Assembly: GCA_963820185.1 (NCBI GenBank)
Contig: CAWFYV010000002.1
Coordinates: forward strand, 1 to 64,000
Length of the DNA: 64,000 nt
DNA from: Aquilonibacter sp963820185
GTDB taxonomy: Bacteria > Vulcanimicrobiota > Vulcanimicrobiia > Vulcanimicrobiales > Vulcanimicrobiaceae
Direction of reading: 5' to 3'
Part shown: positions 16,296-24,435 of the stretch, piece after piece
Numbering within the stretch: the stretch's first letter is position 1
How the letters are laid out: every line of letters begins with the position of its first letter
Translations under genes and position numbers: made by a program
Notes under the pieces: model-generated
The model's input: the letters and a program-made list of their open reading frames with translations, nothing else
What the model was told of the DNA's origin: nothing
Database searches by the model: none

Positions 16296-16321
16296 AGCGG
16301 CCGCCACGGGGTAGGTGAGAC

Positions 16322-16921
16322 GTGGCTGCAGCACTGTTGGAGGCGCGCCGTATAGATACGACGGTACGCCCCGGCCCCGACGACGGCGAGCTGGTGGCGA
16401 TGACGCTCGGAGGCCGCTCCGAGGCTTTTGCGACGCTCGTTGAGCGCTACGATCGCGCGGTATACCATCTCGCCTATCGCACGCTGCACGACGTCGAAGA
16501 GGCAAAGGACGTCGCACAAGAGGCGTTTTTCAAGGCCTATCGCTCGCTACGTACGTTCAAGCCGGGCGCGAAGTTCTCAACCTGGATCTTTGCGATCACC
16601 TATCACGCCTGCTGCGATCGATTGAACCGCCGCAAACGTTATAGTAATGAGGAAATGCCGGAACGGGCCGATGCGAGCCCGGGGCCGGAAGCGCAAGCGA
16701 TCGCGCTCGACCAAGCACGCCGCCTGCACGATGCTATCGATGCCCTTCCGGAGAAGTACCGTGCAGTCATCACGCTCTACCATCTGCAGAGCAAACAGTA
16801 CGACGAGATCGCCGAAGTGCTGGGATTGCCGATGGGTACGGTAAAGACACATTTATTCCGGGCCAAGGAACATCTGCGGAAGATCCTTCGCGCGGAGGAG
16901 GTAACCGAAAATGAATTTTAA
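16322..16921 (+). CDS. ECF RNA polymerase sigma factor
   Basis: This is a 199-residue extracytoplasmic-function sigma-70 factor. Region 2 is FATLVERYDRAVYHLAYRTL...DVAQEAFFKAYRSL, followed by TFKPGAKFSTWIFAITYHACCDRLNRRKR. Region 4 is LHDAIDALPEKYRAVITLYHLQ...YDEIAEVLGLPMGTVKTHLFRAKEHLRKIL. There is a GTG start. The 3' end overlaps the next gene, a small membrane protein that is a natural anti-sigma candidate. The operon continues into a two-component system, an unusual combination. Confidence 0.92.
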   Translation: MAAALLEARRIDTTVRPGPDDGELVAMTLGGRSEAFATLVERYDRAVYHLAYRTLHDVEEAKDVAQEAFFKAYRSLRTFKPGAKFSTWIFAITYHACCDRLNRRKRYSNEEMPERADASPGPEAQAIALDQARRLHDAIDALPEKYRAVITLYHLQSKQYDEIAEVLGLPMGTVKTHLFRAKEHLRKILRAEEVTENEF

Positions 16922-17282
16922 CGATGACGACGCGCTGGACGCCGCGCTCTTTGCCTTACCGCTTGAAGAGCCGCCTGCAGACCTTCGCGCTGCGATTCTC
17001 TCGGCTACCATCTTCCGTCCGGCCCCACTTTTTTCGCTGCGCGAAGTGATGACGCTTGGCGCACTTTTCGCCGTGGTCGTCTGGCTCGTTACCGCAGTGA
17101 TCGGCGGCGGCGCCTCGCTCTTTGTCCACTCGCTGCAAGCGCTCGGCGCGACCACGCTCCACGCGAGCAGCAATGTGACGTTGCTCGGTTGGATCGCGGC
17201 CGGCGCGGCCACCGCGATTTGGCTCTCGATTTTCACAGGATTCCAACCGCGTCCAGAGGGCAAGACGGCAGACCGTCGCTAA
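16911..17282 (+). CDS. Small membrane protein, candidate anti-sigma factor
   Basis: This is a 123-residue protein with a short N-terminal cytosolic part (MNFNDDDALDAALFALPLEEPPADLRAAIL) and two transmembrane segments (about 46-68 and about 90-108). The N-terminus resembles the beginning of anti-sigma domains, where a Pro-Pro-x-x-Leu segment precedes a helix, but no HxxxCxxC zinc motif is present. It overlaps the ECF sigma gene by 11 bases and precedes the response regulator by 10. The anti-sigma role is inferred from position and topology. Confidence 0.6.
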   Translation: MNFNDDDALDAALFALPLEEPPADLRAAILSATIFRPAPLFSLREVMTLGALFAVVVWLVTAVIGGGASLFVHSLQALGATTLHASSNVTLLGWIAAGAATAIWLSIFTGFQPRPEGKTADRR

Positions 17283-17292
17283 ACCTGCTCGC

Positions 17293-17973
17293 ATGAGTGA
17301 GCCGGAAAAGCGCTTCAAGGTCCTCGTCATCGAGGACGACGCCGCAATCAGCCGCGTGCTGCAGCTCGAGCTCGAACATGAGGGCTACGAGGTGGAAAGT
17401 GCACGCGAAGGGCTCGAGGGCCTGGAGAAGGCGCTCAAGGAGCCCGATCTCGTGATTCTCGATCTGATGCTTCCGCGCATGGACGGCTTAGAAGTATGCC
17501 GCCGCATTCGCGCCAAGAGCCGCGTCCCGATCATCATGCTGACCGCGAAAGATCGCGTGCCCGATCGCGTGAGCGGCCTCGACATCGGTGCCGACGACTA
17601 CTTGACCAAGCCGTTTGCGACCGAAGAATTGCTCGCGCGCGTGCGTGCGCGCCTGCGCGAGAAACACCCACAGGGCAACGTGATTCACCATCGCGATGTG
17701 GTGATGGACCGCGACCGTCACGAAGTCACCCGCGGCGAGAAGCCGATTGCGTTAACCGCAAAGGAGTACGCACTTCTCGAGTACCTGCTGCTGCACCGCA
17801 ACAAAGTGCATACACGCGACGAATTGTTCAACGGCGTATGGGGCAGCGACTTTCTCGGGGACTCCAATCTGATCGACGTCTACATTCGCTACCTGCGCGG
17901 CAAGATCGACGAAGGCTTCGACGATAAGCTGATCACGACCGTGCGCGGCGTCGGCTATACGATCAGGGATTGA
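17293..17973 (+). CDS. OmpR/PhoB-family response regulator
   Basis: This is a 226-residue DNA-binding response regulator. The receiver domain has the acidic pocket EDD at residues 14-16, phosphoacceptor Asp57 in LVILDLMLPRMDG, Thr in IIMLTAKD and Lys in YLTKPF. The C-terminal winged helix ends LRGKIDEGFDDKLITTVRGVGYTIRD, as in OmpR/PhoB proteins. The stop overlaps the kinase start codon. Confidence 0.93.
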   Translation: MSEPEKRFKVLVIEDDAAISRVLQLELEHEGYEVESAREGLEGLEKALKEPDLVILDLMLPRMDGLEVCRRIRAKSRVPIIMLTAKDRVPDRVSGLDIGADDYLTKPFATEELLARVRARLREKHPQGNVIHHRDVVMDRDRHEVTRGEKPIALTAKEYALLEYLLLHRNKVHTRDELFNGVWGSDFLGDSNLIDVYIRYLRGKIDEGFDDKLITTVRGVGYTIRD

Positions 17974-19388
17974 AACTCTCGCTTCGGTGGCAAATTGCCG
18001 CCGCGTATGCTCTGCTGCTCGTCGCGGCGCTCGCCGCCACGAGCGCCGCTATCGTCTGGCGGTTTCAGGCGATCCTCTACGACGAAGCCCGCTCGCGCGT
18101 CGACGCGACGATGTCGGAGATCGTGAGCGCCGCGCAGCCGCTCAACGTCGGAAGTACTAGCGGCGAGTCGCTCTTACAAATCTTCAGCAGTAACAACCTC
18201 GCGACGTGGCAGGGCCCCACGACCTCGATCCAAGTCGACACGATCTTCGGCTACCCGATCGCGCGTTCGCCGAACCTCGGCGGAGTGATTCTTCCCAAGA
18301 ACACCTCGATCAACGCGAAGCACCCGCGCGAGTTTCGCAGCGTGACGATCGACGGGCGACCGTATCTTATCGAGGATCGTCTGTTGCGCAGCGGGGTCTT
18401 CTCCGTTGTCGTCCACGTCGCCGAATCGCTCGACGAACTCAATCGCACCTTCGCTCAGACCAGTCGCACGATCGCGTTGATCTTGATCGTCGGCGCGATT
18501 CTGGTCGTGGCACTCTCGATTGCCGTCGCCGGGCGCGCCCTCGCGCCGATCGAACGGCTCTCACGCGGGATGCGCGAGATCGGCTCTGAACGCCTGGACT
18601 TGCGCTTGCCCGGCGCGCAGCGCGGCGACGAGATCGGTGAGCTGACGCGCAGTTTCAACGATTTGCTCGCGCGGCTCCAAGAGGCATTTGCGCGCGAACG
18701 CCAGTTTATTTCCGATGCCTCGCACGAGCTGAAGACGCCACTTACCTCGATCAACTCCAACGCGCAGTTGTTACTGCGCTGGGGCGATCGCGACGAGACG
18801 ATCCGCCGCGAGAGCCTCGAAACGATCCAGCGCGAGAGCGCGGCGCTCGCCGAGATGGTTAACGGCATGCTGATGCTTGCCAAAGCCGATCGCGGCGATA
18901 CGATTCCGAAAGAGCCCGTCTCGCTCTCGCTCGTCGCCCGGGAAGCGTTGCGCAATGTCGCGCCGCGCGCCGCCGAAAAACACCTTGCGCTCAACTTCGC
19001 CGCGCCAAACCCCTCGCCGATCATTGAGGGCGATGCGCACCTGCTACGTCAACTCGTCAGCAACTTGCTCGACAACGCCATTAAGTTCACGAGTGTTGGG
19101 AGCGTGAGCGTCCACATCGATGAGGATGAAAACACGGCGTGGATCGACGTTACCGACACCGGTCCCGGCGTTCCGGAGGAGGAGCTTGCGCACATTTTCG
19201 AGCGATTTTACCGCGCGGATAAAGCGCGCTCGCGCGACGTGCCCGGAACCGGACTTGGCCTTGCCATTGTGCGTTCTGTCGCACGCGTGCACGGGGGCGA
19301 GATCGCGGCACAGCGTGCTCCAAGCGGCGGCACCGTTTTTCGGGCCCGATTTCCCAAGATCGAGCCGACCCTCACCCAGTCCTCATGA
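17970..19388 (+). CDS. Sensor histidine kinase with HAMP domain
   Basis: This is a 472-residue membrane kinase with transmembrane segments at about residues 10-31 and 168-188 flanking a periplasmic sensor domain of about 135 residues. The HAMP domain spans about 188-240. The H-box is FISDASHELKTPLTS with His252, and the catalytic part shows the N box (LVSNLLDNAIKF), G1 (DVTDTGPGVPEEEL) and the VPGTGLGLAIV G2 box. The start is TTG, overlapping the regulator stop (TTGA). It forms a cognate pair with the preceding regulator. Confidence 0.93.
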   Translation: MKLSLRWQIAAAYALLLVAALAATSAAIVWRFQAILYDEARSRVDATMSEIVSAAQPLNVGSTSGESLLQIFSSNNLATWQGPTTSIQVDTIFGYPIARSPNLGGVILPKNTSINAKHPREFRSVTIDGRPYLIEDRLLRSGVFSVVVHVAESLDELNRTFAQTSRTIALILIVGAILVVALSIAVAGRALAPIERLSRGMREIGSERLDLRLPGAQRGDEIGELTRSFNDLLARLQEAFARERQFISDASHELKTPLTSINSNAQLLLRWGDRDETIRRESLETIQRESAALAEMVNGMLMLAKADRGDTIPKEPVSLSLVAREALRNVAPRAAEKHLALNFAAPNPSPIIEGDAHLLRQLVSNLLDNAIKFTSVGSVSVHIDEDENTAWIDVTDTGPGVPEEELAHIFERFYRADKARSRDVPGTGLGLAIVRSVARVHGGEIAAQRAPSGGTVFRARFPKIEPTLTQSS

Positions 19389-20818
19389 ACCGGCGCGGGC
19401 CGGGCGACTATCATCAAAGTGTGATGGCGACCACTTGGCGGCGGGGGCTCGCAGGGCTCCTGTCCCTTTTTGTGTTTTTGGCCGGCATGACGACCCACGC
19501 GCATGCCGCAAACGCCGTCATTCCCACGACGCCTGCGCCATTCGTCTGGATCCAACTCAACGGCGGCGCGGTCACGATTCGCACGTGGGATCGCCCCGCG
19601 ATTCAAATCCAGTCGGACCCGTCTGTGACCTTCAATCACGCACCGCCCCACGAAGTCGGCGCACGCGCGCCGCAACAGATTCCGCTTTGGTCGCAGACGG
19701 TAAGAACGCCGGGCGGCGATCTCACGCTTGCGCCGGAAGCATTTATCCTTCCGCCCTTCGCACCAGGCGAACACGACGCACTGATCGTTCGCGGCGAGGG
19801 CGACGTGACGCTGACAATCCCCGCGCAGACGCCGCTCGTGCTCGCAGACGTGCGGCTGGGCTCGGTGACGGTCGACGGCTTTGTCGGCACGGCGCTCGTC
19901 GCGCACGTAACCGCCGGCGAAGTGCATCTGAACAACGTCTCGACGACGGCCGCCGTGCAGGTCAACAACGGGCCGGTGTTCCTTGCGAACTCGGCCTTCC
20001 CGCGGCTGCGCTTGCGCACCGGACGCGGCAACGTCTTTATGACCAACTGTCGTGCGAGCCAAATTCAAGTGACGAGCCTCGTTGGCTCGATCCTGTTTGA
20101 CAACGGCACGTTTGATCCGGGTCTCGCGCACTTCGAAACCGATCGCGGCAGCATTGCCATCGGCGTGACCAGCGGCACGCAGATCGACGCGCACTCGAGC
20201 GCGGGGCGAATCTTCTACGACACCGGGAATGAGGGCAACGTCAGCCGCAGCCCTAACGATGCGCAAGCGCTGCTCAATGGCGGCGGTCCCGTCGTCACCG
20301 CATCCAGCGTGAACGGCGCGGTGGTGTTCTATCGTGGAACGCTACATCAGTATCCGCAACTGGAACGCATCGTCGGACCGAAACTCCGCGGCGCGCAAGA
20401 ACAACCGCCCTTCCAACAACCGCCGCGCCAACAACTCCACCGCCGCATCCCCGGGTTAGACTCTTTACAACAGATACTTTCGCATCATGGCCATGTCGAG
20501 TTTAAAGGTGTGCTGCGGCAACACGGCTTCAACCCCGTAGCCGCAGGCTTCGAAGAACTTCTGCGCGTCGCGCAAGTGCGGTACCATCACCGTCATCTTA
20601 TGGCAGTTGTAGTAATTCGCCACGTCGGCCATCTCGGCCAGGATCGCGCGCCCGAATCCTTTGCGCCGATGTTCCGGCGCGACGATCAACCGATCCACGT
20701 AGCCAAGCGATGCCGCGACACGCAACGTTCCGGCTGCAACCGTCGCTTCGCCGTCGACGGCAGCGAAGCCGTACAACTGCTCGTGCCAAATGACCGGGAA
20801 TTCATAAAACGCGCGTAG
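19385..20818 (+). CDS. Exported beta-helix (DUF4097-like) protein; true 3' end uncertain
   Basis: The gene overlaps the kinase stop (ATGA); an alternative ATG is at 19424. After a signal peptide (LAGLLSLFVFLAGMTTHAHA) come about 270 residues of short repeated strands (GSVTVDGFVGTALVAHVTAG, GNVFMTNCRASQIQV, GSIAIGVTSGTQIDAHSSAG), typical of DUF4097/adhesin-like right-handed beta helices. The open frame continues to 20818 through the antisense of the GNAT gene below, where the translation becomes Arg/His-rich nonsense. The authentic protein probably ends near 20459: removing one C from CCCC at about 20450 gives an immediate TAG. It is probably a surface or periplasmic output or sensor partner of the operon. 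Confidence 0.6.
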   Translation: MNRRGPGDYHQSVMATTWRRGLAGLLSLFVFLAGMTTHAHAANAVIPTTPAPFVWIQLNGGAVTIRTWDRPAIQIQSDPSVTFNHAPPHEVGARAPQQIPLWSQTVRTPGGDLTLAPEAFILPPFAPGEHDALIVRGEGDVTLTIPAQTPLVLADVRLGSVTVDGFVGTALVAHVTAGEVHLNNVSTTAAVQVNNGPVFLANSAFPRLRLRTGRGNVFMTNCRASQIQVTSLVGSILFDNGTFDPGLAHFETDRGSIAIGVTSGTQIDAHSSAGRIFYDTGNEGNVSRSPNDAQALLNGGGPVVTASSVNGAVVFYRGTLHQYPQLERIVGPKLRGAQEQPPFQQPPRQQLHRRIPGLDSLQQILSHHGHVEFKGVLRQHGFNPVAAGFEELLRVAQVRYHHRHLMAVVVIRHVGHLGQDRAPESFAPMFRRDDQPIHVAKRCRDTQRSGCNRRFAVDGSEAVQLLVPNDREFIKRA

Positions 20819-20890
20819 TGCCTCGCGCTCGCGCTCGCGATAGAACGAATCCAGCGCCTCCGGCTGGAGCCGTACGAGCTCAACCGGCAA
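20465..20890 (-). CDS. GNAT family N-acetyltransferase
   Basis: This is a 141-residue single GNAT domain. Motif A is VDRLIVAPEHRRKGFGRAIL, followed by VANYYNCHKMTVMVPHLRDAQKFFEACGYG. The ATG overlaps the 3' end of the metallo-hydrolase gene by 11 bases, so the two are likely co-transcribed. The end is convergent with the beta-helix gene on the other strand. The substrate is unknown. Confidence 0.82.
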   Translation of the reverse strand: MPVELVRLQPEALDSFYREREREALRAFYEFPVIWHEQLYGFAAVDGEATVAAGTLRVAASLGYVDRLIVAPEHRRKGFGRAILAEMADVANYYNCHKMTVMVPHLRDAQKFFEACGYGVEAVLPQHTFKLDMAMMRKYLL

Positions 20891-21677
20891 CCGCCGCGAC
20901 CTCCGTATCGAGATCGATCTCGAGTCCGTCGTAGGCCGCGATCGCGCGAAGACCGAGATCGTCCTCGAGCTTCTGCGCGAGTTTGGCCGGCTCGGCCTCG
21001 ATCATCTTCGTGCCGAAGTGCTGAAAGATCGCCACGCGCGGCGACACTACTTCGACCACGCGGCGTGCGTCGTCCCAGGTGAGGTGGTCCACGTTCATCG
21101 CGTCGGAAAAGCGCAACACGTTCACGATGAGCACATCGGGGGCGTGCGCTTTGTAGTCGGTGGCGAGTCCGTCGAAATAGCGGCCGCACGGGAGATATGC
21201 GACGCGTAGACCATTGAAGTGAAAGTGCATCCCGTAGGTCTCGACGGCGTGATGGTGCTTGATCGACGTGTACATTTCGACGTCGCCGATGTGATACGGG
21301 CCGCTCTGCGCTTCGACGACGTCGACTTGCTCGACGAAGCCCTGCGCATAGGGCAGCACGGTGGGCTCGCCCTCGAGTGCATCTTTGGGTGCGAGCAACA
21401 TGCCACGACGGCGAAACCCGCCCGAGGTCATCGCTTCGATCATTGCCGTGGCATCGGCGGCATGATCCAAATGCTTGTGCGAAAGCGCAATTGCCGAGAG
21501 CTCACGCGGATTGCACGGCGGAACGTGCGAGAGTGCGCGCACGAGCGCGCCTGGGCCAGGATCGACGTGAATCTGCGTCTCACCGAAACGTAACCACATG
21601 CCGCCCGATGCACGAAACTGACGCGCAACGACGAAGCGCGCGCCGCCGCTGCCGAGGAAAAGGACGCGAGAAGACAC
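20880..21677 (-). CDS. Metallo-beta-lactamase-fold hydrolase
   Basis: This is a 265-residue MBL-fold protein. The metal motif HKHLDH (HxHxDH, residues 67-72) is complete. Other parts are FLGSGGARFV at the N-terminus, IHVDPGPGALVRAL, and later His residues at KHHHAVETYGMHF and FQHFGTKM. The overall pattern resembles RNase Z-like or phosphodiesterase-like MBL proteins. It follows the DUF1501 gene by two bases. The substrate is unknown. Confidence 0.82.
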   Translation of the reverse strand: MSSRVLFLGSGGARFVVARQFRASGGMWLRFGETQIHVDPGPGALVRALSHVPPCNPRELSAIALSHKHLDHAADATAMIEAMTSGGFRRRGMLLAPKDALEGEPTVLPYAQGFVEQVDVVEAQSGPYHIGDVEMYTSIKHHHAVETYGMHFHFNGLRVAYLPCGRYFDGLATDYKAHAPDVLIVNVLRFSDAMNVDHLTWDDARRVVEVVSPRVAIFQHFGTKMIEAEPAKLAQKLEDDLGLRAIAAYDGLEIDLDTEVAAVAG

Positions 21678-21679
21678 CC

Positions 21680-22918
21680 TCAGGCGATTATAGGCAGTTG
21701 CGCGAAATTCCCGGCGAGGATGTTCTGCGAGGGACGGCCGAGCCAGCGTTCGAGCACGGTCGCGTAGATGCTGCGGAAGTCGGTCGAGAACCGCACGTTC
21801 CCCATGTTCGTGCTGCCGAGGTCAGGGCTCGTGCCGTAGAGGCCGCCCTTGACGCCCCCGCCGATCATGAACAGCGGTGAGGCTTCACCGTGATCGGTGC
21901 CGCGACTGCCGTTCTCGGCGATGCGGCGGCCGAACTCACTGAAGGTCAGCGTGAGCACTTTCGCATCGTTCCCGTGCGCAGCAAGATCGCTATAGAATGC
22001 GCTGATCGCCTCGGAGAACTCGCCGAGCAATCGATCCTGCGTCGCCTTTTGATTGACGTGCGTGTCGAACGAGCCGTGCTGGACGTAGAGCACGCGCGTG
22101 CCGATCTTGCTTCCGGCGATCTGCGCGGCGAGCGCGAGGCTGCGTCCAAGCGGCGTCGCGGGATAGGTTGCGTCGGTCTTATACCCAGCGACGAGTTTGG
22201 GCAACTCCTCCGAACCACGCTGCGCGTGATCTTCGATCTCGGCGACGTGGGCGAGATACGGCGATGCGAATGGAAAACTATTGTCGCTCACCAATTCGGT
22301 GTAGGTGCGCTTCGAGACCGTGTTGCGATCGCTGAGCAGCCCGTAGCCGTTCAAGCTTGCGATCGACGGCACATCGACCTTGTTCGAGACCAGCACTTCG
22401 GGGAGTACTTGCGCCACCGCGACACCGTTGAACAGGTTATTCTTGGGAAGATTTGCGTCGTCGAGATAGCGGCCAAGCCAGCCGGTGTGCTCGTAGCGAT
22501 CCGGCGCGGCCGTTTGCCAAATCTCGGTCGAGCGGAAGTGCGAGTGATCGGGATCCGGGTACCCGACGCTCTGCACGACGGCCACATTGCCCTTGTCGTA
22601 CATCGCTTTGAGCGCTTTCATCTGCGGGTTGAAGCCGAAATCGTTGTCGATCCCGAGCACGTCATTGCGCGGCACGGCAAGCGTCGGGCGCATCTGATAG
22701 TAGAGCGGGTTGCCGTGGGGCACGATGCAGTTGAGCCCGTCGTTGCCGCCTTGCAGATTGATCAAGAGCAGCATGCGATCGTCACCACCGGGCAGCCCGG
22801 GAAGCGGCGAGTCGGCGAGTGCGCGCCCGAGTACGTGATCCATGTTCGCCACGACCGTGAGGCCGGAGAGCGCACCGAGCAAAAAGCGTCCGCGTTTCAT
22901 TGTCATCGTCTTTGTCAT
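21680..22918 (-). CDS. DUF1501 family exported protein
   Basis: This is a 412-residue DUF1501 protein. It has an N-terminal export signal (MKRGRFLLGALSGLTVVANM), a domain start at LLLINLQGGNDGLNCIVP, and the family motifs YVQHGSFDTHVNQ, LTFSEFGRRIAENGSRGTDHG and LFMIGGGVKGGLYG. The frame is open upstream, but ATG at 22918 overlaps the DUF1800 stop (ATGA), the usual arrangement of this gene pair. DUF1501/DUF1800 pairs are widespread in soil bacteria. The biochemical role is not established. Confidence 0.9.
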   Translation of the reverse strand: MTKTMTMKRGRFLLGALSGLTVVANMDHVLGRALADSPLPGLPGGDDRMLLLINLQGGNDGLNCIVPHGNPLYYQMRPTLAVPRNDVLGIDNDFGFNPQMKALKAMYDKGNVAVVQSVGYPDPDHSHFRSTEIWQTAAPDRYEHTGWLGRYLDDANLPKNNLFNGVAVAQVLPEVLVSNKVDVPSIASLNGYGLLSDRNTVSKRTYTELVSDNSFPFASPYLAHVAEIEDHAQRGSEELPKLVAGYKTDATYPATPLGRSLALAAQIAGSKIGTRVLYVQHGSFDTHVNQKATQDRLLGEFSEAISAFYSDLAAHGNDAKVLTLTFSEFGRRIAENGSRGTDHGEASPLFMIGGGVKGGLYGTSPDLGSTNMGNVRFSTDFRSIYATVLERWLGRPSQNILAGNFAQLPIIA

Positions 22919-24357
22919 CCTAATTGGTAAGCCGGCATTGCCATCGTGAGGTAGGCTGCGCCGCGCACGCGCTCTTGGTAATTCTCGGCCGAGAGCATGC
23001 CGAGCGCAGACGTGCCTACGCCATTGAGAAAAGCGATTAGCTGCGCGTTGGCTTGCACCGGCGCATCGCCCTGAAGAATTTTCCCAATGAGCTCTTGCGA
23101 GGCTTTGCCGGCATCCATCGGGACCGTGCCCATCCACGTAGACTGTTGCATGTCCGGCGCATTGACCATACGCGCGACAAAGTTCTCGCGTGCGATCAGC
23201 ATCTGCGATGTCAGCCAATTCGCACCGCCAGGCCAGCCTGCGACATTGGGCGGATAGAACAGGATCTGCCCCATCGCATTGAGCGCCGCCGGCGTGCCGT
23301 CGATGATTTTGTTCAGGCCCATCTGCTTGTGCGCGCCGACAACGAACTCGACCGGACTCTTCACCAGCGCCCGGTAGGCACGATCCGAGTAGAACACGTT
23401 GCTGCGCAGCAGCGTCGAGATGGTCGGTGCCAGCTCGAAGTGGTTACGCGCGATCACATTTGCGAACGCATCGACCAGCTCGGGTTCGGGGTCGTTGTAG
23501 ACGAACGCGCTCAAGAGCGAGGAGGCCCAGAACGTTTCGGCCGCGCGCTGCGTGTAGATGATGTCGACGATATCCTTGCCGTCGAAGTTGCCGGTACGCG
23601 AGAGAAAGGTTTTCGAACCATCGTCGTGCGTCCGCTGGTTGAAGAAAAACTCGCCGGTCTGGCGGTCGATCGTCCAGCCGCTAAAGGCTCGCGCGGACTG
23701 CCGAATATCCTCTTCGGTGTAATTCCCGATGCCGAGCGTGAAGAGCTCCATCAATTCGCGTGCGTAGTTTTCGTTGGGATGCGACTTATTGTTCTCGGCA
23801 TTGTCCAGATAGAGCAACATCGCCGGATCTTGACTGACCGCGAGCGTCAAATCGTGCACGTTGCCGAGCGCATACTGGCGGAAGAGCTGATTTTGCGCGA
23901 GGACGAGATTCGGCCAAACGCCTTTCTGGATCGCCGCCGTCGTGAAGTGCCCGTGCAAAAAGAGCGCCATCTTCTCCTGCAACGGCGCGGTCGTGGTAAG
24001 CATGCGGTTGAGCCACCACAGCTGCAGGTCGCGGATGTTGCCGACGGCTTCTTGGCGACGCGCCTTGGCCGCGTCGCGTTTGGCCATATCATCCATGCCG
24101 GCAAATGCAACGCGGCGTGAATCGGGATACGCCATCACACTTGGCGCATCGTTTGCCGGCGCGGTGAAGTGGATCAGCGTTTCCGCCGCATCGTGTGCGT
24201 TCATCGCTGCCAAGCGCGCGAGCTCGTCGGGCGTCCCGCTGAAGCCTGCGCGCCGTAACAGGTGCGCCGCATGGCGGTCGTCCCACGGACCCGCGTAGGG
24301 CTGGAGCGCCGTCATAATGTCGAGCCGCCCCGCAGGGCGTGCGTATCCCGAAGCCAT
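22915..24357 (-). CDS. DUF1800 family protein
   Basis: This is a 480-residue DUF1800 protein. The hallmark start HAAHLLRRAGFSGTPDEL is followed by MALFLHGHFTT, HPNENYARELMELFTLGIG, and FYPPNVAGWPGGANWLTS near the C-terminus. The ATG at 24357 is used; another ATG at 24315 (MTALQPYAGPWDD) is equally plausible. It is the first gene of DUF1800-DUF1501-MBL-GNAT, divergent from the carboxylase gene by 78 bases. Confidence 0.9.
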   Translation of the reverse strand: MASGYARPAGRLDIMTALQPYAGPWDDRHAAHLLRRAGFSGTPDELARLAAMNAHDAAETLIHFTAPANDAPSVMAYPDSRRVAFAGMDDMAKRDAAKARRQEAVGNIRDLQLWWLNRMLTTTAPLQEKMALFLHGHFTTAAIQKGVWPNLVLAQNQLFRQYALGNVHDLTLAVSQDPAMLLYLDNAENNKSHPNENYARELMELFTLGIGNYTEEDIRQSARAFSGWTIDRQTGEFFFNQRTHDDGSKTFLSRTGNFDGKDIVDIIYTQRAAETFWASSLLSAFVYNDPEPELVDAFANVIARNHFELAPTISTLLRSNVFYSDRAYRALVKSPVEFVVGAHKQMGLNKIIDGTPAALNAMGQILFYPPNVAGWPGGANWLTSQMLIARENFVARMVNAPDMQQSTWMGTVPMDAGKASQELIGKILQGDAPVQANAQLIAFLNGVGTSALGMLSAENYQERVRGAAYLTMAMPAYQLG

Positions 24358-24435
24358 ACGGCTATTGTAACGAAGAACCGCGGCCAATCGTCTGAGGGAC
24401 GGGTTAAGGGCAGGTTGGCGCGAATCGCGCCCCTC

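Noticed and set aside
16064..16321. An ECF-type self-activated promoter before the sigma gene.
   Set aside because: No convincing GAAC/CGTC pair at the right spacing was found; only the GGTGTTTC/GAAACACC repeat was clear.
21890..24120. Long plus-strand open frames opposite the DUF1501 and DUF1800 genes.
   Set aside because: Composition is that of shadow frames, and both real genes are on the minus strand with family motifs.
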